Below are positions 1 through 7,630 of a stretch of 47,147 nt of DNA, one piece after another. A program made the translations under genes and the position numbers. Origin of the DNA: Gammaproteobacteria bacterium (GTDB taxonomy: Bacteria > Pseudomonadota > Gammaproteobacteria > Chromatiales > Chromatiaceae); NCBI GenBank assembly GCA_018812525.1, contig JAHJDE010000176.1, forward strand, positions 1-47,147, in the 5' to 3' direction. The notes beneath the pieces were generated by a model. It was given only the letters and a program-made list of their open reading frames with translations, did not search any database and had not been told where the DNA came from. Each line of letters opens with the position of its first letter. Within the stretch, counting starts at the first letter, position 1.

Positions 1-141
1 AAATGGCCTTCCTGGCCATTTTGCAAGACGAAAACGAAAAATGCGATTTTTCGTTTTCCTCATATTCAATGGCTTAGGCCATTGAATATGGCGGTTCATC
101 CCTGAACCGCAAGAGGTTCTTGCAGTTTTGCAAGAACCTCT
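1..141. repeat. Mosaic multi-hairpin repeat, copy 1 (cut by window edge)
   Basis: Five consecutive palindromes are visible: 2-20 (AATGGCC arms), 30-58 (GAAAACGAAAAA arms), 61-90 (CATATTCAATGG arms, 12 bp perfect), 91-110 (GCGGTTCA arms, loop TCCC) and 112-141 (AGAGGTTCTTGCA arms, 13 bp perfect, 4-nt loop). The same order recurs at 35574-35726 and, inverted, at 29251-29445. It resembles REP/BIME-type non-autonomous repeats; no transposase is nearby. Confidence 0.85.
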
Positions 142-441
142 AAAGACTCAGAGATAATAGGCCTCATATGATACCCGCTTTTATACCCGCTATTCCCTTC
201 GCTTGGCATTGAGCAAAACTGGGTGGAAGGTGGTGGAAGTATTCGGAGTCTCTCTGCCTCAGGGACAAGATTGCGACGATTAGGGAACTAACACAAGCCC
301 AAGGGGGTTGGCACGCCATCTCAGCGATCCAGTCTGCCACAACCGCAGCAGGTAGATGGTCGATTCCTGAATCTCGTAGTGCCCGATGGGCAGCCGCCTG
401 ACCTCTCGCGGTTCAGTAGGCGGAGATTTTCTCACAGCCTC
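142..441. other. Intergenic stretch without a recognised gene
   Basis: About 300 bases lie between the repeat and the 3' end of adenine deaminase. A minus-strand stretch around 300-430 stays open and has plausible codon use, but it has no convincing start and I recognise no family. It may be a gene relic. Confidence 0.4.
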
Positions 442-2082
442 TCAGGCTTGCAGTGAGGTAAAGCTAAAGCTACGACCGTCGAAAAGCCCCATATCACTCA
501 GCTTGAGTTCGGGGATCACCAAGAGCGCCATGAAGGAGAGGGTCATGAAGGGGGCGCGAAGGCCTGAACCGAGGGCCTTTGCGCCCCGGTCCAGTTGGGC
601 GTAGCGATCCGCCACCCAGGGCCCTTCCCGATCACTCATCAGGCCGGCGACGGGGAGGGGCAGCAATTCGATCTGAGAGCCATCGGCCACGGCTATGCCG
701 CCCTGAGCGGCAATGACCCCATTGATCGCCGCCACCATGGATGCATGATCGGCCCCTACCGCCACCAGGTTATGGGAGTCGTGGGCCACACTGGAGGCGA
801 GGGCGCCCCGCTTCAGGCCGAAGCCCCGGATGAAGGCATGGGCGGGTGGCGCCGGCTGGTAGCGGTTGAGGACGCAGAGCTGGAGCAGGTCCCGTTCCGG
901 ATCGGGTGCCAGAAAGCCCGCTTCGATCTTGGGCTCGACCCAGGACTCAGGGGTGATGAGCTCCCCATCCAGGGCTTCGATCACCCGCAATCGCCCCACC
1001 GCCGCCTTCACCCTGAGATCCCTGATTTCCAGGGGAAGGGCATGGAAACGGTTCAGGGCTTCGACCCTGCGGTGCGACAGCAGGGGTTCGCCCGCCTCCA
1101 TCACCGGCAGTCCCCGCAGCCAGGCCCGCAACGGCCGAAACCCCCGCAGATCTTGCACCAGCAGTGCATCCATGGAATCGCCCTGACGCAGCAGGCCAAG
1201 GGGAATGCTGTAGTGCCTGACGGGATTCAGGCAGGCACAGCGCAGGACATCGAAGGGGTCGTGCCCCAGTGCGACCGCCCTGGCGGCCAGCCGGTCCATA
1301 TGCCCCAGCAGCAGGTCGTCGGGATGCTTGTCGTCGCTGCAAAACATCACCTTGCCAGGATGCTCGCTGATCAGGGAATGGAGGACGTCGAAGTTGCGGG
1401 CGGCCGAGCCCTCGCGGATCAGGATATGCATGCCCGCATCGATCTTGTCGCGGGCCTCCTCCAGGGTGAAGCACTCGTGATCGGTCGTGATGCCGGCCTC
1501 CGCGTAACGCCTGGCCTCGGCGCCCCGCAAGCCGGGGGCGTGACCGTCCACTGGCATCCCCCGCCCAAGGGCGGCCGCGATCCTGGCCATGACCCCCTGA
1601 TCACGCGCCAGTACGTCGGGGAAGTTCATGACCTCGGAGAGGTAACCGATCCGGGGCTTGGCCAGCAGCCGCTCGATCTCGACCAGGCCGAATACCGCGC
1701 CCGCCGTCTCGAAGGGGGTGGCCGGCACACAGGAGGGTGCGCCGAAGACAATGGGGAAAGTAGACCGGGCGGCATCACGCAACATGAACTCGACACCCTC
1801 CATGCCCAGTACATTGGCAATCTCGTGGGGATCAGAGACGGCGCCGAGGGTGCCATGGCGCAGCGCCATGCGGCCGAATTCGGCGGGCGTGAGCATAGCG
1901 CTTTCGATATGGACATGGGCATCGACGAAGCCTGGGATGAGGTAGGGCAGACCTGGTGCTTCATCCCCTTTTGGCGCCACGCGGGTAATCACCCCCTCCT
2001 GCCAATGGATCTCGCCGAACATAACGCGGCGGGCCTCCAGATCGACGATATTGGCCGAGATCACCCCGGATAGCTTCTCCAT
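442..2082 (-). CDS. ade: Adenine deaminase
   Basis: Deaminates adenine to hypoxanthine and ammonia in the cytosolic purine salvage pathway; a member of the amidohydrolase superfamily with a binuclear metal site. The 546-residue length is normal for Ade. Visible family motifs are HVHIES at residues 56-61 (metal-binding histidines), DPHEIAN at 84-90, DGHAPG at 179-184, DHECFT at 201-206 and CSDDKHP at 248-254. The ATG at 2082 gives the usual N-terminal beta-domain. It stands alone on the minus strand, downstream of a terminated small gene. A long open frame antisense to it is a codon-bias shadow. Family assignment is secure; the role in this organism is inferred from the family. Confidence 0.95.
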   Translation of the reverse strand: MEKLSGVISANIVDLEARRVMFGEIHWQEGVITRVAPKGDEAPGLPYLIPGFVDAHVHIESAMLTPAEFGRMALRHGTLGAVSDPHEIANVLGMEGVEFMLRDAARSTFPIVFGAPSCVPATPFETAGAVFGLVEIERLLAKPRIGYLSEVMNFPDVLARDQGVMARIAAALGRGMPVDGHAPGLRGAEARRYAEAGITTDHECFTLEEARDKIDAGMHILIREGSAARNFDVLHSLISEHPGKVMFCSDDKHPDDLLLGHMDRLAARAVALGHDPFDVLRCACLNPVRHYSIPLGLLRQGDSMDALLVQDLRGFRPLRAWLRGLPVMEAGEPLLSHRRVEALNRFHALPLEIRDLRVKAAVGRLRVIEALDGELITPESWVEPKIEAGFLAPDPERDLLQLCVLNRYQPAPPAHAFIRGFGLKRGALASSVAHDSHNLVAVGADHASMVAAINGVIAAQGGIAVADGSQIELLPLPVAGLMSDREGPWVADRYAQLDRGAKALGSGLRAPFMTLSFMALLVIPELKLSDMGLFDGRSFSFTSLQA

Positions 2083-2173
2083 CGCACCTACCCCTCTTCA
2101 AGCCACAGGAAATCGTACACCTGATTCCCAGTCTAGACGCAGTTCGAGAAGGCTGCCGGGCCTGAGCCAAAGA

Positions 2174-2202
2174 CATAAAAAAAGGGCGGTTAAACCGCCC
2201 TT
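2174..2202 (-). terminator. Rho-independent terminator of the 65-residue gene
   Basis: The hairpin AAGGGCGGT / ACCGCCCTT (2182-2202) is followed on the minus strand by a run of seven T. It sits about 25 bases past the stop of the gene at 2226-2423. Confidence 0.85.
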
Positions 2203-2225
2203 CTGCATGGAGATTAAGATGCCGG

Positions 2226-2423
2226 TCAGCCCTTAACCCACTCGTCCAGATTGTCCAGATTCCGTTCCTCGCCATCGGCATAACCGGCCTCGTAGGCCTC
2301 GGTCAGGCGCTGTTCCTCACGCTGGGGATTGTGCAGATAACCCGCTTGCCAGCCTTGGATGTACTCATTGTCGACAGCCTTCTGTTCCATTTTGACAACG
2401 GCGTCGTAATAGGTCTGGTCCAT
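2226..2423 (-). CDS. Small acidic conserved hypothetical protein (65 aa)
   Basis: Not assigned to a family. The protein is acidic, has no signal peptide or membrane segment, and carries two AGY-type turns: WQAGYLHNP around residues 25-33 and YEAGYADGEE around 44-53. GGAG lies 7 bases upstream of the ATG, and a strong terminator follows the stop, so it looks like a real monocistronic gene. Composition suggests a small cytosolic helical protein, possibly a regulator or ribosome-associated factor, but that is a guess. Confidence 0.75.
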   Translation of the reverse strand: MDQTYYDAVVKMEQKAVDNEYIQGWQAGYLHNPQREEQRLTEAYEAGYADGEERNLDNLDEWVKG

Positions 2424-2450
2424 ATCAGTCTCCGAAATAGTCTCTAAGTT

Positions 2451-2489
2451 GATTCAAACAAATGATTCAAACAAATGATTCAACCAAAC
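2451..2489. repeat. 13-bp tandem repeat, about three units
   Basis: GATTCAAACAAAT occurs at 2451-2463 and 2464-2476, followed by the degenerate GATTCAACCAAAC at 2477-2489. It lies just upstream of the 65-residue gene, where it may spread the promoter region. Confidence 0.8.
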
Positions 2490-2685
2490 AAACGGCCCCG
2501 CCTGGAGTCATGGGCAGCCCCATGCGGCTACAGAGCGCGTGGCGTCAATGTTTCTTGTGCTGCCTTGGGAATCCTGGGCCGAAGACCCAGCCAAAACAAA
2601 GGCGTTAGAATACTTTGTTTTACTAATGCGCGCCAGAGGCGTCAACCCCGAAGGTTCCAGTGGAGCAGGCCCACGACGGACGGGG

Positions 2686-2980
2686 ATGAAACTTTATCTC
2701 TCCACACGGCAATCTTCAAATGCTTTTGAACTACAATTACGGTGACACTTTACTAAATATACTTAATTACAAATTAAGTATATTTAGTAAAGTGTCACCG
2801 TAATTCGCCATCGACACCCTCGCTTCCATCAAGGACAATGAAACCGACGTATTTCTTCTCGCCGAGGGCGTACCTAGCCGCCTGGGAGCCCTGGACGGAA
2901 TTTATCCTGCCGTCGAGAGTCGAAAAGGTGGCGAAATAAACGGCGAACCCGACTTGGCGCCAATGGATACAGCTCACTGA
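2686..2980 (+). pseudogene. Small gene split by a palindromic element (weakly DsrE-like)
   Basis: An ATG at 2686 opens a frame (MKLYLSTRQSSNAFELQ) that stops at 2743-2745 inside a 71-bp palindrome. Directly after the palindrome another frame (2804-2980) is open to a TGA with good codon use, starting FAIDTLASIKDNETDVFLLA. Joined, the pieces give the layout of a DsrE/DsrF-like protein: short beta strand, helix with a NAF motif, then a DVFLLAEGV strand at about residue 31. The joint is not in frame by simple excision, so the insertion also caused small changes. The C-terminal part has no cysteine motif and no recognised match. The DsrE similarity is from memory of the fold pattern and is weak. 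Confidence 0.4.
2735..2805. repeat. Perfect 71-bp palindrome (MITE- or REP-like)
   Basis: Two perfect 34-bp arms (2735-2768 and 2772-2805) are separated by ACA. The outer sequence reads AATTACGGTGACACTTTACT and the centre is very AT-rich, unlike the flanks. A perfect stem of this length suggests recent insertion by a non-autonomous mobile element. I recall similar ends near REP-associated tyrosine transposases, but cannot confirm it here. Confidence 0.9.
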
Positions 2981-2990
2981 CGATCTCGAA

Positions 2991-4532
2991 ATGAAGCAGA
3001 ACCCTTGCATCGATGCCTGTCTCGAAAAAAACCCTCCCACCAGCCCGTCGAATCCCCGCTCCTTTATGAGGGCACTTGGGCCTCGGCTGCTGCTCAGCCT
3101 GCTGCTCATCCTTCCCGGGCCGGCCTTCAGCCTGAATACGGAGATCCAGTTGCCCGACATGGGTGATCCCGCCGACACGGTGCTAACCCCTTCTTCCGAG
3201 GTACGGCTGGGAAGGGCCTTCATCAACAGCGTGCGCGAGCGACAGAAATTCGTGGACGAACCGGTCTACGAGGACTATATCGAGACCCTCGGCAACAAGA
3301 TCGCCGCCAACAGCGATGACCCCGGACATGCGTTTAACTTTTACCTGATCGAGAGCCCGGTGGTGAACGCCTTTGCCGGACCCGGCGGCCATATCGCCGT
3401 CTACAGCGGCCTGGTGCTGACCACCCAATCGGAGAGCGAATTGGCCGCCGTTGTCTCCCATGAAATTGCCCACGTCACCCAGAAGCACCTGCTGCGGACC
3501 TTCTATCGCGCACAGCAAATGAGCGTGCCCGCCGCCGTGGCCCTGCTGGCGGCCGTGCTGATCGGCGTCGGCGGTGGCGGCGGCGACCTGACCCGGGCTG
3601 CCGTGGCCGGCATTCAGGGCGGCATGCTCCAGGATCAGATCAACTACACCCGCCACAACGAGGAAGAGGCCGACCGCGTCGGCATGGAGACCCTGGTCCG
3701 CACCCGTTTCGATCCCCGCTCCATGCCGGCTTTCTTCGGCCGCATGGGCAAGGCCAGCCAGGCTTACTCCACCAAGCTCCCCGAGTTCCTGCGCACCCAT
3801 CCGGTCACCACCAACCGCATCGGCGACGCCCTCGGCCGCGCCGAGAAATACCCCTACCGGCAGCACAGCGATGACATCCGTTACCACCTCCTGCGTTCAT
3901 GGTTGAAACTGCGGGACTTCCCGCAACCGGGCAAGGCCGTGGACTACTTCTCCAACAACCTGCGTGAGGGTCGTTATAACAATAAGGATGCGGAGGAGTT
4001 CGGCCTCGCCCTCGCCTTGATGCAGAAACGCCAGTACGATCAGGCCCGCCCCATCCTTTCCCGCCTGCTGCAAGGACGTCCCCAGACTGTCGAATACCGC
4101 CTGGCCCTGGCCGACCTGGAAGCGGTCAGCGACCGGCCGACCCAGGCCCTGAACCTGATCCAGGAAGGCAGAATGGCTCTCCCCGAGAACAAACCCCTGG
4201 CCCTGGGGCAGGCTGAACTTCTCCAGAAGCAGGGCAATTACAAGCAGGCGGCGACCGTTCTAAGCAAACTTGCCAAGGAGCACCCCGACGACCCCCGACT
4301 CCTCCTCCTGCTCTCCCGGGCCGAGGGAAAGAACGGCCACCGGGCAGATGCCCATGGCCATCTGGCGGAACACTATTACCTGAACGGCGAACTGAAGGCG
4401 GCCATCTACCAATTGGAGATTGCCCTCCGGGAACCCGCCGTCAGCGATTTCCAGGCAGCAAAATTTGCCGCCCGCCTGCGCACACTGAAACAGGAGTACG
4501 TAGAACAGGAGACCCTTCGCAAGCAGCATTGA
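2991..4532 (+). CDS. bepA: M48 family periplasmic metalloprotease with TPR domain, BepA type
   Basis: Beta-barrel assembly-enhancing protease of the periplasm, which degrades or matures stalled outer-membrane proteins such as LptD. Zinc motif HEIAH is at residues 157-161 with the third ligand in NEEEAD near residue 225. The C-terminal half (about 300-500) is a row of TPR-like helices, as in E. coli BepA/YfgC. The N-terminus has a choice: the ATG at 3066 (residue 26) gives a textbook signal peptide (MRALGPRLLLSLLLILPGPAFS), so that start is more likely than 2991; neither has a clear ribosome site. It precedes soxYZ by about 180 bases that hold a candidate promoter, so it is probably not in the sox operon. 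Confidence 0.9.
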   Translation: MKQNPCIDACLEKNPPTSPSNPRSFMRALGPRLLLSLLLILPGPAFSLNTEIQLPDMGDPADTVLTPSSEVRLGRAFINSVRERQKFVDEPVYEDYIETLGNKIAANSDDPGHAFNFYLIESPVVNAFAGPGGHIAVYSGLVLTTQSESELAAVVSHEIAHVTQKHLLRTFYRAQQMSVPAAVALLAAVLIGVGGGGGDLTRAAVAGIQGGMLQDQINYTRHNEEEADRVGMETLVRTRFDPRSMPAFFGRMGKASQAYSTKLPEFLRTHPVTTNRIGDALGRAEKYPYRQHSDDIRYHLLRSWLKLRDFPQPGKAVDYFSNNLREGRYNNKDAEEFGLALALMQKRQYDQARPILSRLLQGRPQTVEYRLALADLEAVSDRPTQALNLIQEGRMALPENKPLALGQAELLQKQGNYKQAATVLSKLAKEHPDDPRLLLLLSRAEGKNGHRADAHGHLAEHYYLNGELKAAIYQLEIALREPAVSDFQAAKFAARLRTLKQEYVEQETLRKQH

Positions 4533-4591
4533 ACACCGTCACGCAACGCATAAGACAATGCTAAATTACTAATTTACTTGTCGAATCTCGT

Positions 4592-4632
4592 TTGTCGCAG
4601 GATTATGATCAGGTATGCTAGCCTCACCTGAT
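4592..4632 (+). promoter_or_regulatory. Candidate soxYZ promoter with overlapping inverted repeat
   Basis: TTGTCG (4592-4597), 16-bp spacer and TATGCT (4614-4619) form a plausible sigma-70 promoter. The inverted repeat ATCAGGT / ACCTGAT (4608-4614 and 4626-4632) brackets the -10 element and could be an operator. Inference from sequence pattern only. Confidence 0.35.
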
Positions 4633-4714
4633 AACAGGCTAATAACGCGAACGATGCGGTTTGTGGAACGCACCGCATCCCGGTATTGACGATAAGACTT
4701 TGGAGACATCAAGC

Positions 4715-5188
4715 ATGATCACTGACATGAAACGCCGCATCTTCCTCAAGGGCTCCCTGGCCACCGGCGCCCTGGGCGTCGCCCTCGGCGCAGGCCTTCT
4801 GGTCCCGCAATCCGTCCTGGCCGCCTGGAACAAAGATGCCTTCAGCGCCAAGAAGGTGGAGGACGCCATCGGCGCCCTGCTGGGCAACCCTGCCACCGAG
4901 ACCAGCGACGCGGTCCAGATCAAGGCCCCCGACATCGCCGAGAACGGCGCCGTGGTGCCGATCACCGTGAGTACCAGCATGGCCGCCGAGAGCATCTCCA
5001 TCCTGGCCGCCAACAACGCCATGCCGCTGACGTCCACCTTTCACCTGGGCGAAGGGGCCGAGGGCTTCATCTCCACCCGCATCAAGATGGGCAAGACCGG
5101 CGACGTGATCGCCGTGGTCAAGGCGGGCGGCAAGCTCTACAGCGCCCGCAAGAGCGTCAAGGTCACCATCGGCGGCTGTGGCGGCTGA
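4715..5188 (+). CDS. soxY: Thiosulfate oxidation carrier protein SoxY
   Basis: SoxY carries the sulfur substrate of the periplasmic Sox system as a thioconjugate on its C-terminal cysteine. The protein ends in the diagnostic GGCGG swinging arm. The N-terminus has a Tat signal (KRRIFLKG at residues 6-13 followed by a hydrophobic stretch), so the SoxYZ complex is exported folded. The start at 4715 is chosen because GGAGA lies 8 bases upstream and it puts the twin arginines near the N-terminus; a longer frame from 4661 is unsupported. soxZ follows after 45 bases. No soxAX, soxB or soxCD is in the window, so partners must be encoded elsewhere. Confidence 0.96.
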   Translation: MITDMKRRIFLKGSLATGALGVALGAGLLVPQSVLAAWNKDAFSAKKVEDAIGALLGNPATETSDAVQIKAPDIAENGAVVPITVSTSMAAESISILAANNAMPLTSTFHLGEGAEGFISTRIKMGKTGDVIAVVKAGGKLYSARKSVKVTIGGCGG

Positions 5189-5233
5189 ACCATCACCCTC
5201 CCCACGCACACCATTTTCGAGAGGTCATAAACA

Positions 5234-5545
5234 ATGTCGAATACCATCAAGGTCCGGGCGAAATCCAGCGGCGGCGTCGCCGATATCAAGTGCCTGATCA
5301 CCCATCCCATGGAGCAGGGCAACCGCAAGGACAAGACCACCGGCGAGGACATCAAACCCCACTTCATCCAGGATGTCACGATCGAGATCAACGGCAAGGC
5401 CATCGTCTCCGGTTCCTTCAGCGGCGCCATCTCCAAGAATCCCTACCTGGCGTGCAAAGCCAAGGCCAATCCGGGCGATACCCTGAAGATCTCCTGGGCG
5501 GACAACCTGGGCAACAAGGACAGCGCCGAAGATCAGGTCAAATGA
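5234..5545 (+). CDS. soxZ: Thiosulfate oxidation carrier complex protein SoxZ
   Basis: SoxZ is the small Ig-like partner that binds SoxY and presents its carrier arm to SoxAX, SoxB and SoxCD in the periplasm. The 103-residue length is normal. Typical stretches are IKCLITHPMEQG around residues 20-31 and the later KISWADNLG near 87-95. It has no signal peptide, which fits hitchhiking through Tat with SoxY. GAGAGG precedes the ATG. It is the last gene of the two-gene operon; an inverted repeat follows at 5605-5658. Confidence 0.96.
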   Translation: MSNTIKVRAKSSGGVADIKCLITHPMEQGNRKDKTTGEDIKPHFIQDVTIEINGKAIVSGSFSGAISKNPYLACKAKANPGDTLKISWADNLGNKDSAEDQVK

Positions 5546-5604
5546 GGTTCATGCAAAACTGCCAGGACGGCAAATTTGCTGGTTCCTCATAGGCTCAGGC
5601 CTGT

Positions 5605-5658
5605 AGGGGCGCCTTGCAGGCGCGATTAATCAAGATCGCGCCTGTGCAAGGCGTCCCT
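5605..5658. repeat. Dispersed-type inverted repeat after soxZ
   Basis: AGGGGCGCCTTGCAGGCGCG and its near-perfect complement enclose an AT-rich centre. Just upstream (about 5551-5589) a degenerate copy of the GCAAAA-GGCC hairpin of the mosaic repeat is visible. The structure may also act as a weak transcription end. Confidence 0.7.
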
Positions 5659-5718
5659 TCAGGGTCATGTGCTGCGCGCATGTGGCACTAAATACAAGGC
5701 CAGGCGGTGACGAGTTTA

Positions 5719-7089
5719 TCAAACCGCATCCAACCCATAGCGCTTGATCCGCCGCCAGAGCGAGACCCGGTCGATGCCGAGGATGTCGGCTGTCTGGTTG
5801 CGGTTGCCGCCGGTGTATTCCAGTACGCGGGCGATATAGGCGGCCTCGTTGCGCTCCAGGGTTGGTAGCCCGGTCTCGGGGAAGGCGGTGACGCGTACCG
5901 AGAGGCTCATGAGACTCTCCGGCAAGTGGCCGGGCTCCAGCAGGCTACCTCGCGCCAGGGCCACGCCGCGTTCGATCAGATTGGCCAGTTCGCGCACGTT
6001 GCCAGGGTAGTCGTAGCGGTTCAGCAGGCGCAGGGCCTCGGGGGCGATGTCGGTCACCGGCCGGTCCATGGCCAGGGCGAACTTCTTCAGGAAATAGAAG
6101 GCCAGCAGCGGGATGTCGTCACGCCGCGCCCGCAAGGGGTGCAGGGCGAGGTTGACCACGTTGAGCCGGAAATAGAGGTCGGCGCGGAAGCGGCCGCTGG
6201 CCACCCCCTCCTGCAGGTCGCGGTTGGTGGCGGCGAGAAGGCGCGCATCGACCGCCACCGGCTCGGTGCCGCCAACGCGGAAGAGTTCCCGTTCCTGGAT
6301 GACGCGCAGCAGCTTCACCTGCATGGCCTGTGTCATCTCCGCGATCTCGTCCAGGAACAGGGTGCCGCCCTCGGCCAGCTCGATCAGGCCCTGCTTGCGG
6401 CGGTCGGCGCCGGTGAAGGCCCCCTTCTCGTGGCCGAACAGCTCGTTGGCCAGCAATTCCTCTTGCAGGGCGCCACAGTTCACCGCCACGAAACGGCCGG
6501 TGGAACGGTCGCTGTGGGCGTGCAGATAGCGCGCCAGCAGCTCCTTGCCGGTGCCTGATTCACCCGTGATCAGCACATTGCAGCCGGTCGGCCCCACCTG
6601 CCGCGCCGTGTCCAGCAGGCGTTGCATGGCCATGTCCTGGGTGATGAGGTTGACCCCGCCCTCGTAGCCCTCGATCCGGCGCTTGAGCACCCGGTTCTCC
6701 CGCTTGAGCAGCACCACATCCAGCGCCCCCCGCACCACCTGACGCACCTCGTCCAGGCGGTAGGGTTTGGCGATGTAGTGAAAGGCCCCCTCCTTCATCG
6801 CCTCCACCGCCGAATCGAGCGTAGCGTGGCCGGTGATGACGATCACCTCGCACGCCGGTTGCAGAACTTTGGCGCGGCGCAGCAAGGCCAGGCCATCCAC
6901 CCCCTTCATGCGCAGATCGGTCAGGATCAAATCGAACTTGCTCGATTCCACTTCCTTCAGCCCGGCCGGGCCACTCTGGCGTCCTGTCACCTCGTAGCCC
7001 TCCTTGCGCAACAGGTGGGTCAGGTTCTTCAAGGCGGCGGCCTCGTCATCGACGATCAGGAGGCGGGCGGGGGTCATTGCCATTTTCAT
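5719..7089 (-). CDS. Sigma-54-dependent response regulator, NtrC family
   Basis: Transcription activator of two-component systems. The receiver domain spans about 1-120 with acidic D14/D15, phospho-acceptor D58 (LILTDLR) and K108. The AAA+ domain has Walker A GESGTGKE at 176-183, the sigma-54 contact loop GAFTGA at 223-228 and Walker B FLDEI at 246-250. A Fis-type helix-turn-helix ends the protein (GNRNQTADILGI... RRIKRYG). All key residues are present, so it should be functional. The adjacent upstream kinase (7631-8365) is truncated, so its phosphate source is unclear. A plausible target is the sigma-54 promoter at 16019, but that link is inference. Start could also be one of two nearby in-frame ATGs. 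Confidence 0.95.
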   Translation of the reverse strand: MKMAMTPARLLIVDDEAAALKNLTHLLRKEGYEVTGRQSGPAGLKEVESSKFDLILTDLRMKGVDGLALLRRAKVLQPACEVIVITGHATLDSAVEAMKEGAFHYIAKPYRLDEVRQVVRGALDVVLLKRENRVLKRRIEGYEGGVNLITQDMAMQRLLDTARQVGPTGCNVLITGESGTGKELLARYLHAHSDRSTGRFVAVNCGALQEELLANELFGHEKGAFTGADRRKQGLIELAEGGTLFLDEIAEMTQAMQVKLLRVIQERELFRVGGTEPVAVDARLLAATNRDLQEGVASGRFRADLYFRLNVVNLALHPLRARRDDIPLLAFYFLKKFALAMDRPVTDIAPEALRLLNRYDYPGNVRELANLIERGVALARGSLLEPGHLPESLMSLSVRVTAFPETGLPTLERNEAAYIARVLEYTGGNRNQTADILGIDRVSLWRRIKRYGLDAV

Positions 7090-7098
7090 GAGTTACCG

Positions 7099-7236
7099 AT
7101 CGTTCCCACGCTCCGGCGTGGGAATGCTGCTTGCGATGCTCCAGCGTCGCGAATTACCGGAAGACAGCGGCATTTGCCAATCTCGGGACGCTGGAGCGTC
7201 TGGGGATGCATTCCCACGCCGGAGCGTGGGAACGAT
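7099..7236. repeat. Long imperfect palindrome, copy A
   Basis: It begins ATCGTTCCCACGCTCCGGCG and ends with the matching complement (GCGTGGGAACGAT). Inner hairpins include TTCCCACG/CGTGGGAA. A second copy in the same orientation is at 15681-15816. This type of repeat is dispersed in many gammaproteobacterial genomes. Confidence 0.85.
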
Positions 7237-7239
7237 TAA

Positions 7240-7630
7240 CCTTGGCGGCAAGGCGTTCGGCGACTTCCGTATAGGTCAGGGAACCGGCAGCGGTGATTAG
7301 TTCGCGGGTGGCGTTCAGCGGCCGTGTTGAGTCCGCAGCGCTTGGACCCGCTCCCAGTCCACCGGCTCGCCTTCCAGGGCCATGGAACTCAGGGTGAATC
7401 CATCGCCCGCTCCCGGTAGGCCGCCCGCTGGCTGGCAGCGTCCGGGTGTGTCTCGTGCCAAGTTTTCAGGTGTTGTTCCAATCGCTGAAGTTGTTGCGGG
7501 GTCATTGGATATCTCCGTGGACGGTGAATTCTCGCGAGGCGATGCCGTAGCAGCAACCGTCGCAGTCGTGGGAGGGATTGTCGATATAGTGTTCTTCATA
7601 GGCGATGGCAAGGTTTCCGCAGGGTAGAGA
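7240..7630 (-). pseudogene. Coding relics behind a truncated kinase
   Basis: On the minus strand, in the same frame as the kinase but after its TGA, an open stretch (about 7505-7630) reads NLAIAYEEHYIDNPSHDCDG and on to GIASREFTVHGDIQ. Its stop overlaps (ATGA) an ATG whose frame reads MTPQQLQRLEQHLKTWHET. That frame breaks after about 39 residues, and the next frame continues with SSMALEGEPVDWERVQALR. This looks like the 3' end of one gene and a frameshifted second gene, fused to the kinase by a deletion. I recognise neither family. Confidence 0.4.

Noticed and set aside
595-2073. A 492-residue plus-strand open frame
   Set aside because: Antisense to adenine deaminase, which has all family motifs. 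Composition is typical of a shadow frame.
2475-2729. Open frame of 84 residues upstream of the palindrome
   Set aside because: No ribosome site, low-complexity translation, and it overlaps the better candidate frame from 2686.
4592-4632. A SoxR- or ArsR-type operator at the sox promoter as a separate finding
   Set aside because: The inverted repeat is only 7 bp with an 11-base gap, and no such regulator gene is near; kept only as a low-confidence feature.
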